A stretch of 10,945 nt of DNA from Candidatus Woesearchaeota archaeon. GTDB lineage: Archaea > Nanobdellota > Nanobdellia > Woesearchaeales > GCA-2686295. Below are positions 1-5,523 of the stretch, piece by piece; position 1 is the stretch's first letter, and each line of letters starts with the position of its first letter. The DNA lies in the NCBI GenBank assembly GCA_002686295.1, contig NZBB01000009.1, forward strand, positions 1-10,945, in the 5' to 3' direction. A program made the translations under genes and the position numbers. The notes under the pieces were generated by a model, which was given only the letters and a program-made list of their open reading frames with translations, ran no database searches and was not told the origin of the DNA.

Positions 1-124
1 GACTCATTACAGATTTATTTTTGTAATTATCATCCAAAGAGCACATAACACATTTAATATTACAAGATGAACTTATATCTAAAGTTATATTTTTCGGAAA
101 AGAATGCTTTTTTGAAAATATCAT
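1..124 (-). CDS. Radical SAM protein, N-terminal fragment (cut by window edge)
   Basis: The first 41 codons of a radical SAM enzyme, reading leftwards out of the window. The ATG (124-122) overlaps the TGA of the upstream ATPase gene (123-121) as ATGA, so the two are probably translationally coupled. The start is MIFSKKHSFPKNITLDISSS, followed directly by CNIKCVMC, the CxxxCxxC motif that binds the [4Fe-4S] cluster cleaving S-adenosylmethionine (Cys at about residues 21, 25 and 28). A beta strand running straight into that motif within 20 residues is typical of the compact radical SAM/SPASM group. The same layout is seen in the gene at 2136-3149, but the residues differ, so this is not a recent duplicate. 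No Shine-Dalgarno sequence is visible. Its place after the exporter genes suggests action on a glycan, lipid or peptide in that pathway, which is inference. The substrate and C-terminal domain cannot be judged from this fragment. Confidence 0.82.
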   Translation of the reverse strand, partial: MIFSKKHSFPKNITLDISSSCNIKCVMCSLDDNYKNKSVMS

Positions 125-1296
125 CTAAAAACCCAGTTATATTTAAGATTTAAAAAATTACTTTTTTTCAAGCCATGATCAACAAAGAAAAAAAGAAGTT
201 TTTCTTTTCTATGATATAATTCTTTCCCGGAATAATCGTGTATTGCAACAGTTAAAAATAATTTTCCTGAACTAAATGGAATATTATCAATAACCAAACT
301 AATAGTTCCTTTCTTTTTAAGACTCTTTGGTAAAGCTCTAGATGAAGTCGTGTTAGGTCCCCACACTAACATATCATCAGCATGTATAGCTATTCCAAAC
401 ATAGGATTCTTCACATTATTTTTATTATCATACCCTATTTCAATAATCATCTTTTCTCCTTGTTTGAAACTATCTTTTTCCTCTCCTTTAGAACCTAATA
501 GTTTAACAGAAGTTATTTCAATATCCTTTGAACCCCACTCATAATACAAATCTTTTTCAGAAGAAACATTCATCATCAAATATTTTTTAACAACCATTGA
601 AGAATTCCCATAACCAACTATTGAACCTTTATTTAAGAAAATAGCTTTATCACAAAACTTTTTTATTGAAGTCATATCCTGAGAAACAAAAACTATTGTT
701 TTCTTTTCATTAGACCATTTTTTCAGTTTCTCAAAACACTTCTTCTGAAATCTTATATCTCCAACACCCAAAACTTCATCAATTAAAATAATGTCTGGAT
801 TAGACAATAACAATATTGAGAATGCCAAACGCATTCTCATTCCAGAAGAATAATTCTTAGTTTTCACATTAATAAACTTCTTCAAACCAGAAAAATCAAC
901 TAATTCTTTATACTTTCTTTTAATAAACCTTCTAGGTAAACCCATAACCACTCCTGAAAGAAAAATATTCTCTTTACCTGTAAGTTCTGGATTAATATCA
1001 GAACCAAGTTCTATTATTGGCAGGATACTTCCTTTCGTTAGAACCTTTCCTTTTGTACACCTCATAATTCCAGCAATTATTTGAAGAAAGGTTGTTTTTC
1101 CTGCACCATTAGGACCTATAACTCCTAAAATCTCTCCTTTTTTAACTTCTAAATCAATACTCTTCAAAGCATGAATTTTCTCATAACAATTTTTTAAATA
1201 GAGAGAATCCCTTAAACTACCAAATAAAGACTTGTCATCCTCACGTTTGATTTTGAAATTCTTGTGAACTTTTTTTAATGTAATAGCAATGCTCAT
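121..1296 (-). CDS. Wzt/TagH-type polysaccharide ABC exporter ATPase with C-terminal Wzt-like domain
   Basis: A cytoplasmic ATPase subunit powering export of lipid-linked polysaccharide through the neighbouring Wzm-like permease. Of 391 residues, about 1-240 form the nucleotide-binding domain: Walker A GPNGAGKTT at 61-69, the family's IELGSDINPELTG stretch at 95-107 in place of a classical Q-loop, signature YSSGM at 149-153 and Walker B DIILIDE at 168-174. The H-loop reads FVSQDM (203-208), with Gln206 (codon CAG) where nearly all ABC ATPases have His. Residues from about 255 to 391 resemble the Wzt C-terminal beta-sandwich, which in O9a-type systems binds the glycan end. They finish in the typical way with a hydrophobic strand and a final aromatic-rich segment. 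The ATG overlaps the permease stop as ATGA. A clear Shine-Dalgarno GGAGG lies 4 nt upstream, inside the permease's last codons. The family call is secure; the glycan is unknown. Confidence 0.93.
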   Translation of the reverse strand: MSIAITLKKVHKNFKIKREDDKSLFGSLRDSLYLKNCYEKIHALKSIDLEVKKGEILGVIGPNGAGKTTFLQIIAGIMRCTKGKVLTKGSILPIIELGSDINPELTGKENIFLSGVVMGLPRRFIKRKYKELVDFSGLKKFINVKTKNYSSGMRMRLAFSILLLSNPDIILIDEVLGVGDIRFQKKCFEKLKKWSNEKKTIVFVSQDMTSIKKFCDKAIFLNKGSIVGYGNSSMVVKKYLMMNVSSEKDLYYEWGSKDIEITSVKLLGSKGEEKDSFKQGEKMIIEIGYDNKNNVKNPMFGIAIHADDMLVWGPNTTSSRALPKSLKKKGTISLVIDNIPFSSGKLFLTVAIHDYSGKELYHRKEKLLFFFVDHGLKKSNFLNLKYNWVFR

Positions 1297-2054
1297 ATTT
1301 CCTCCACAAAACCATTTTTTCTCTTTCTGAAAAAATATAATCCAAAAACAAAAACTACAATTGATACTATCAAAGTTATAAAATAATTCTTCATATCAGG
1401 AATGTAATGATACAAAGTTACATAACGCAAATCAACAATTATTCTTGCAATCGGATTTAACATATAGTACTTCAAATAATCAAAAGGAATTATTTCCAAA
1501 GGATAAACAATCGGCGTTATAAAAAAACCAAGCAGTAATACAAAACTCCAGATATAAAATACGTCTCTATATTTAACATATAAAGTTGAGAGTAGAAAAG
1601 ATAATCCTAAAACAATTAGCATTAATTGAATAAAATATAAAGGAATCATGAACATTGTAAAAGACAATTCCACTCTGAAAAACAATATAAAAACAAATAA
1701 AACAAAGAAATTCATAATGAAAGAAACAAAAGATGAAAAGCAAGAACTAATTATTATTGTTTCAAGAGGAAAATTAAACTTTCTTATAAATCCTCCTTTA
1801 TTAATAAGAGAACTCATACTTCCATTTGTTGCTTCGCTTAAAAAATTCCAAACAATAATTCCCAAAAGAATGTAAAGCTGATAGTAATGAATATCAAATT
1901 TTGTTATCATAGAAAAAACCAGATAAAGAGTTATTAGCATTAGCAAAGGATTAAGCAGAGACCAAAAATATCCTAGTACAGAGCTTTTATACCTTACTTT
2001 TAACTCTGTAATTGTTAATTCTCTAATAATGGCTAATGCGTGCTTCACCCTCAT
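1293..2054 (-). CDS. Wzm/TagG-type polysaccharide ABC exporter permease (ABC-2 family)
   Basis: A membrane subunit that pairs with the Wzt-like ATPase to flip or export a lipid-linked glycan. The hallmark is a cytoplasmic amphipathic helix leading into the first membrane helix, ELKVRYKSSVLGYFWSLLNP, the conserved Wzm/TagG motif. About six hydrophobic segments follow, with KFNFPLE in the cytoplasmic loop between the second and third, and a basic tail ending KRKNGFVEEI. I place the start at the ATG at 2054 (253 residues). This puts about 20 residues before the RYKSSVLG motif, as usual in the family, and a TATA-like ATATTTATAT lies 26-27 nt upstream, as expected for a leaderless archaeal mRNA. 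An upstream TTG at 2102 would give 269 residues, but it lacks a Shine-Dalgarno sequence. The stop overlaps the ATPase start as ATGA. This is the first gene of the leftward operon. Confidence 0.92.
   Translation of the reverse strand: MRVKHALAIIRELTITELKVRYKSSVLGYFWSLLNPLLMLITLYLVFSMITKFDIHYYQLYILLGIIVWNFLSEATNGSMSSLINKGGFIRKFNFPLETIIISSCFSSFVSFIMNFFVLFVFILFFRVELSFTMFMIPLYFIQLMLIVLGLSFLLSTLYVKYRDVFYIWSFVLLLGFFITPIVYPLEIIPFDYLKYYMLNPIARIIVDLRYVTLYHYIPDMKNYFITLIVSIVVFVFGLYFFRKRKNGFVEEI
1301..1305 (-). promoter_or_regulatory. Shine-Dalgarno sequence of the Wzt-like gene
   Basis: GGAGG on the minus strand, 4 nt before the ATG at 1296, inside the last codons of the permease gene. It is the clearest ribosome-binding site in the window. 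Most genes here start without one, so it fits an internal operon gene that needs its own site, while first genes appear leaderless. Confidence 0.7.
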
Positions 2055-2076
2055 AAAAGAATAATAATTCTTACTG

Positions 2077-2086
2077 ATATAAATAT
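2077..2086 (-). promoter_or_regulatory. TATA box for the Wzm-Wzt-radical SAM operon
   Basis: ATATTTATAT on the minus strand, centred about 27 nt upstream of the ATG at 2054, with a purine-rich stretch (GGCAAG) upstream that could be a TFB recognition element. The spacing predicts transcription starting at or next to the ATG, i.e. a leaderless mRNA, and supports 2054 over 2102 as the start. This is inferred from spacing and composition in an AT-rich background. Confidence 0.5.
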
Positions 2087-2135
2087 CTTGCCTTAAAACC
2101 AAAAAAAATAATAATAAAGAAACAAAACTATTATT

Positions 2136-3149
2136 ATGAGTCTTGAAAATAAAAAACTTAATTTCTCAGAATTTGAAAATAAAAAACTTGTTCTAAAAAG
2201 TTATCCACAAAAATTATTCGTTGAAATAACAAGGAACTGCAACTTAAAATGCAGTATGTGCGATAATAGAAAACAAAAAAATTCTGAAAAATTTAACATG
2301 AATATTGAATTTTTTAAAAAAATAGCTGATGAATTATTTCCTTATGCTAAGATAGTTGATTTAAGAGGTTTTGGAGAAAGCATTATTCATCCAGAATTTG
2401 AAAAATTTGTTGAATACACAATTAAATATGACTGTGATTTTGGATTAGTAACAAATCTTGCTATAAAAAAAGATTCACTATGGAAAAAACTCTTAGAAAA
2501 CAACTTTTGGCTCGGAATATCATTTGATGGCGCAACAAAAGAAACATTTGAAAAAATAAGAAAAGGTTCAAAATTTGAAACAATAACCCACAACTTAGAA
2601 TTAATACAAAAAATAAGAGATAAAAACAATATAAATTCCTGGAGAACATATTTCATAGTAACATTACAGAATAAAAATATTGATGAACTAAAAGATATTG
2701 TAAAACTAGCAAAAAAGTTCGGAATAAACAGAATAGAATTAAACCCTGTTCAACTATCTTTTTTCAACTTCAACAAACTTTTCTTTCACAAAAAAAGAGT
2801 GGAAAAAAACTTAAAGAAAACTGTTAATTATGCAAACAAACATAATATAACAGTTTTATTTGATGGAAAAATTAGTACAACTGAAAAAGAACATACAAGC
2901 AATTCTAATATTAAGATAATAAAAAGATGTAAAAATCCCTGGACTAATTTATATATTTCTTATGACGGAAAAATAGGACCTTGCAATCATTTAATGAGAA
3001 AACCATTTGTAATAGGAGATTTAAAAAAAGGAAGCTTCAAAAAAGAATGGAATAACAAGGATTTCAAAGAATTCAGAAAATATAATGATACAAAACTAAG
3101 ATATAGAGCTTGTAACTGGTGTTATAAAAACAGATATGATCATTTCTGA
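2136..3149 (+). CDS. Radical SAM/SPASM-type protein
   Basis: A complete 337-residue radical SAM enzyme. Cys35, Cys39 and Cys42 in CNLKCSMC form the CxxxCxxC site for the SAM-cleaving [4Fe-4S] cluster. GFGES at 79-83 corresponds to the SAM-binding GGE-type motif, followed by IHPEF. The C-terminal part looks like a short SPASM/twitch domain: Cys265 (RCKNPW), then the strand NLYISYDGKIGPC ending at Cys283, then IGDLKKGSFKKEWNN, and a terminal CNWC (326, 329). These four Cys could hold one auxiliary cluster. Relatives modify peptides or carry out difficult redox or epimerisation steps, and similar genes are common in glycan clusters. The substrate cannot be read from the sequence. It diverges from the Wzm-like gene. 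Upstream there is only a weak A/T run at 2103-2118 and no Shine-Dalgarno sequence. Its 3' end overlaps the convergent GT2 gene by 10 bp. Confidence 0.88.
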   Translation: MSLENKKLNFSEFENKKLVLKSYPQKLFVEITRNCNLKCSMCDNRKQKNSEKFNMNIEFFKKIADELFPYAKIVDLRGFGESIIHPEFEKFVEYTIKYDCDFGLVTNLAIKKDSLWKKLLENNFWLGISFDGATKETFEKIRKGSKFETITHNLELIQKIRDKNNINSWRTYFIVTLQNKNIDELKDIVKLAKKFGINRIELNPVQLSFFNFNKLFFHKKRVEKNLKKTVNYANKHNITVLFDGKISTTEKEHTSNSNIKIIKRCKNPWTNLYISYDGKIGPCNHLMRKPFVIGDLKKGSFKKEWNNKDFKEFRKYNDTKLRYRACNWCYKNRYDHF

Positions 3150-4021
3150 AAACTATTTTTTTTATGCATAATTTTTCTTATATTAACAACATTCCATGAA
3201 ATCCCTTTAAAGAAATAAAAAAAAAGAATTAATCTATTCTTATCAATTATTCTCTTATGTTTTCTAAACAATAATTTAAACTTCTTATAATTATTCAAAC
3301 TCCTATTATAATGCGACCAGTCAAACTTATCAAAATTAAAAACTGCACAAATGAAATTTTTGAATAAAGAATGAAAATGAAACGGATGATAAATATTTTT
3401 TTTATTAATACCAGAAAATTTAATTATTCCATAAAGCAAATTCTTGTTTTCTAAATAAAACCTTTTTCCATTATAATACTTTTTCACAGTATGAACAACA
3501 ACTGCATCTGAGACATATAAAGATTTCAAACAAGCAATTCTTGCTCTTAAAAAAAGATCTGCATCTTCTAAATATATTTTATAGTTTTCATCAAATAATT
3601 CGTCAAGTTTATTAACAGAATTTTTTGTTATCATAAAACAAGTTGAGATTTGAGGAAAAACTTTTTCTTTGCCAACAGGATGCATTACTCTTCCATTCTC
3701 ATAAACAATTTTTGGAAACACAATATCAAAATAATTAATTTTTTTTAACAAATTATTTATACAATTAGTTTGAAAGACAGTATCTTTATCAATAAACAAA
3801 ACTGTTTCTGAAGAACTTTTTTTAAAACCAATATTTCTAGAATAAGCAGCGCCCATTGTGTTATTATTATTGATAATGTTTATTTCATCGTTCAAAATTA
3901 ATTCTTTTCCAGAATCATTAACAACAATTATTTCAGACATTATTTTTTGTTTATTAATAGAAGCAATGCAATTCTTTAACTCTTTAAATCCTGACAAATA
4001 AGGAATGATAATTGAAATCAT
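3140..4021 (-). CDS. Family 2 glycosyltransferase (GT-A fold)
   Basis: A 293-residue transferase using a nucleotide-sugar, probably adding a sugar to a growing lipid-linked or surface glycan on the cytoplasmic side. GT-A landmarks in order: ISIIIPYLSG at the N-terminus; VVNDSG at 33-38, the first aspartate motif; GAAYSRNIG at 57-65, the family's G..xARN.G element; IDKDT at 77-81, the DxD metal/nucleotide-sugar site; and LEDADLFLRA at 151-160, carrying the ED catalytic-base motif. The basic, aromatic C-terminal third may contact the membrane, but no clear transmembrane segment is seen. The ATG at 4021 starts exactly at the domain boundary. A GAGGG stretch about 8-9 nt upstream may act as a Shine-Dalgarno sequence and lies in the loop of a perfect inverted repeat that includes the start codon. 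The gene follows the GT4 gene after a 76-bp gap and converges on the radical SAM gene. Confidence 0.9.
   Translation of the reverse strand: MISIIIPYLSGFKELKNCIASINKQKIMSEIIVVNDSGKELILNDEINIINNNNTMGAAYSRNIGFKKSSSETVLFIDKDTVFQTNCINNLLKKINYFDIVFPKIVYENGRVMHPVGKEKVFPQISTCFMITKNSVNKLDELFDENYKIYLEDADLFLRARIACLKSLYVSDAVVVHTVKKYYNGKRFYLENKNLLYGIIKFSGINKKNIYHPFHFHSLFKNFICAVFNFDKFDWSHYNRSLNNYKKFKLLFRKHKRIIDKNRLILFFYFFKGISWNVVNIRKIMHKKNSFQK
3156..3163 (+). terminator. Oligo-T terminator candidate after the radical SAM gene
   Basis: A run of eight T begins 7 nt after the radical SAM stop codon, with another T-rich stretch at about 3171. Archaeal RNA polymerase terminates at such U-tracts without a hairpin. 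The run lies inside the 3' end of the opposing GT2 gene. Oligo-A/T runs are frequent here, so this is only moderately supported. Confidence 0.4.
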
Positions 4022-4044
4022 AATTTTGCCCTCACAAAATTATG
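4019..4044 (-). promoter_or_regulatory. Perfect 10-bp inverted repeat enclosing the GT2 start codon
   Basis: On the minus strand CATAATTTTG, six loop bases TGAGGG, then CAAAATTATG: both arms pair perfectly over 10 bp. The last three bases of the second arm are the ATG of the GT2 gene, and the possible Shine-Dalgarno bases GAGGG are in the loop. In mRNA this could hide the start codon in a hairpin. In DNA it could be an operator for a dimeric regulator. The structure is directly visible; its function is inference. Confidence 0.5.
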
Positions 4045-4048
4045 GTCC

Positions 4049-4055
4049 AAAAAAA
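4049..4055 (-). terminator. Oligo-T run between the GT4 and GT2 genes
   Basis: Seven consecutive T on the minus strand, about 43 nt after the GT4 stop codon and just before the inverted repeat at the GT2 start. It could end the GT4 transcript or reduce read-through into the GT2 gene. Weakly supported, since such runs are common in this composition. Confidence 0.25.
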
Positions 4056-4088
4056 CTAAAAACTTTTTTGAAATCATAATCTCATTTT

Positions 4089-4098
4089 CTTTAAATAT
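4089..4098 (-). promoter_or_regulatory. Possible TATA box for the GT2 gene
   Basis: ATATTTAAAG on the minus strand, touching the stop codon of the GT4 gene. Initiation about 26 nt downstream would give a leader of roughly 48 nt containing the start-codon hairpin. The alternative is that the GT2 gene is read only as part of the GT4 transcript. Confidence 0.3.
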
Positions 4099-5231
4099 CA
4101 TATTAATTTTTCATAAATTTTCTCAATCTTTCTCACAATTGTATCTATGTTGTACTTTTGTGCTTTCAAAACATTGTTTCCAACAAACTTATTATAAGTT
4201 ACTTTTCGTCTTAACAAATAAACAATTTTTTTAGCTATTTCTTCCGCCGATAAATTAACTATGAAACCTGCTTTGTTTTCATTTATGACATCTTCTGAAG
4301 CATTCCATTTATGACTTATTCCAATAATTGGCAGGCCACAAGCCATTGCTTCAATAACAACAATCCCAAATCCTTCAAGTATTGATGGGAAAACAAATAT
4401 TTTTGAGGATTTCATATGAGAATAAACTTCTTTTTCTGTAGCTAAGAAATTTTTGAAAACAATATTTTTTTCAACACCAATCTTTTTAGCTAAAAAAATT
4501 AATTTCTTTTTCTCTGGTCCCTTCCCTATTATCAAACATTTTATATTCGGAAACTCCTCTGTTAATAATCTAACTGTTTTTATAATTAAATCAACATTCT
4601 TGTGAGGAAGCAGTCTGCCACAATAAATTAAGTCAAATTTTTCTTTTATTGGCTTTGCAGAGTCAATTAATTCTAACTTGAGTGCATTCGGAACAACATT
4701 AATTTTTGCTTTCCTATTAATCATCAACAATCTTTTTTTTGTTCTTTCAGAAACAACTATATGATTATTTGACAGATTTGAAACCATTCTTTCAATAATC
4801 TTTGCAAAATAACCTTTGAAACCAATGTAATAAGTCCAGTAATCATTCCACACCTCATGCCACGTTAAAATCAACGGTTTTCTTTTGAAAATAGAATAAA
4901 GCTTGCAAGTAAACACATGAAAGAAAGGAAAAGCCGTACAATCAACAATGTCAAAATTCTCCCTGAATAAATGCTTTAATAGTTTCAAAGCAAAAACTAA
5001 TGGTTCATTATAACTTCTTCTTCCACTCTTATAAAGCTTCTTAGAACGATACACTCCATGCAAAATTATTCCTTCATAATTAATAACATTTTTTCCTTTC
5101 CAAAGCTTTGCACCAAAGAAATGAACTTCATGACCTCTACTGATAAGTTCTTTAGCCAACAAATAATTTCTTGCCTCTCCACCACCAACATTGAAAGGAT
5201 AAATCATGTCGTAAATTATTGCTATTTTCAT
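4098..5231 (-). CDS. Family 4 glycosyltransferase (GT-B fold)
   Basis: A retaining glycosyltransferase of 377 residues, expected to work on the cytoplasmic face with a nucleotide-sugar donor. Residue numbers count from the TTG described below. The N-terminal Rossmann domain opens MKIAIIYD and has the acceptor-side glycine loop NVGGGEARNY at 16-25. HEV at 127-129 and VVPNAL at 181-186 lie toward the domain border. The C-terminal domain starts IYCGRLLPHKNVDLI (204-218). The donor-site EX7E motif is Glu288 and Glu296 in LEGFGIVVIEAMACGLP. Length and motif order match full-length family members. An in-frame TTG at 5237 would add two residues. I prefer the ATG at 5231 because a TATA-like stretch lies 25-33 nt upstream, consistent with a leaderless mRNA. 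The 76-bp gap to the GT2 gene suggests joint transcription. The sugar and linkage cannot be assigned. Confidence 0.93.
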   Translation of the reverse strand: MKIAIIYDMIYPFNVGGGEARNYLLAKELISRGHEVHFFGAKLWKGKNVINYEGIILHGVYRSKKLYKSGRRSYNEPLVFALKLLKHLFRENFDIVDCTAFPFFHVFTCKLYSIFKRKPLILTWHEVWNDYWTYYIGFKGYFAKIIERMVSNLSNNHIVVSERTKKRLLMINRKAKINVVPNALKLELIDSAKPIKEKFDLIYCGRLLPHKNVDLIIKTVRLLTEEFPNIKCLIIGKGPEKKKLIFLAKKIGVEKNIVFKNFLATEKEVYSHMKSSKIFVFPSILEGFGIVVIEAMACGLPIIGISHKWNASEDVINENKAGFIVNLSAEEIAKKIVYLLRRKVTYNKFVGNNVLKAQKYNIDTIVRKIEKIYEKLI

Positions 5232-5255
5232 TTTCAAAACTTTATAAGGATTTTT

Positions 5256-5264
5256 TATATATTT
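5256..5264 (-). promoter_or_regulatory. TATA box for the GT4 gene
   Basis: AAATATATA on the minus strand, inside a longer A/T stretch, spans 25-33 nt upstream of the ATG at 5231. The distance predicts initiation at the start codon. The call rests on spacing, because the whole intergenic region is A/T-rich. Confidence 0.5.
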
Positions 5265-5290
5265 ATAATTCTATTCTTTAAAAAAACTGA

Positions 5291-5401
5291 CTAATTTATA
5301 CTATCAAATATTAAAGGAGCAATTATTTCTGAAAAAACTCTTGTTTCCTCCTCACCACTTTTATTTGTTAAATGTATTGAATCACAACATAGTTCAAACA
5401 A
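5291..5401 (-). CDS. Possible small ORF or 3' gene remnant, 36 codons, unknown
   Basis: A minus-strand frame from a TTG (5401) to TAG (5291) encodes a 36-residue peptide starting FELCCDSIHLTNKSGEEE and ending IIAPLIFDSIN. It is not simply A/T-driven: it has a Cys-Cys pair, GGT-GAG-GAG-GAA and a balanced tail, unlike the Lys/Asn/Ile peptides random frames give here. A TAA three codons upstream closes the frame. There is no ATG and no convincing ribosome-binding site at the TTG. The GGAGG on this strand at about 5345-5349 lies within the frame and is not followed by a usable start. I do not recognise the peptide. It may be a small protein, the tail of a decayed gene, or chance. Confidence 0.2.
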   Translation of the reverse strand: MFELCCDSIHLTNKSGEEETRVFSEIIAPLIFDSIN

Positions 5402-5476
5402 AATTATTTATAAATCTTTATAAAAAATATTTATTATAACAAAAACGAACATTTAAAGATAAATAACTAACTATGG

Positions 5477-5485
5477 TTATATAAT
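5477..5485 (+). promoter_or_regulatory. TATA box candidate for the nucleotidyltransferase gene
   Basis: TTATATAAT on the plus strand. Initiation about 26 nt downstream, near 5507, would leave a short leader of about 17 nt before the ATG at 5524, with no Shine-Dalgarno sequence. A weaker A/T word at 5492-5500 would instead give a leaderless start. Confidence 0.4.
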
Positions 5486-5523
5486 CAAAAGAAATAATAA
5501 CTTGAACAAATTATAAATTCCTT

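Larger units (their letters stand above)
5232..5523. other. Intergenic region between divergent GT4 and nucleotidyltransferase genes
   Basis: A 292-bp gap, very A/T-rich, especially 5400-5520. It holds the putative TATA box of the GT4 gene (left end), the doubtful small ORF at 5291-5401 and a putative TATA box for the plus-strand gene at 5477-5485. Several further TATA-like words at 5404-5446 could serve either direction. I see no tRNA, no strong hairpin and no repeat. Confidence 0.6.

Noticed and set aside
350..544. Plus-strand frames antisense to the exporter, GT4, GT-C and radical SAM genes (350-544, 1648-1875, 5058-5294 and similar)
   Set aside because: They are in the shadow of well-supported genes, lack family motifs and show no ribosome-binding or promoter signals of their own.
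5231..5237. TTG at 5237 as start of the GT4 gene
   Set aside because: It adds only two residues and lacks a ribosome-binding site, while the ATG at 5231 has a TATA-like word at the right distance.
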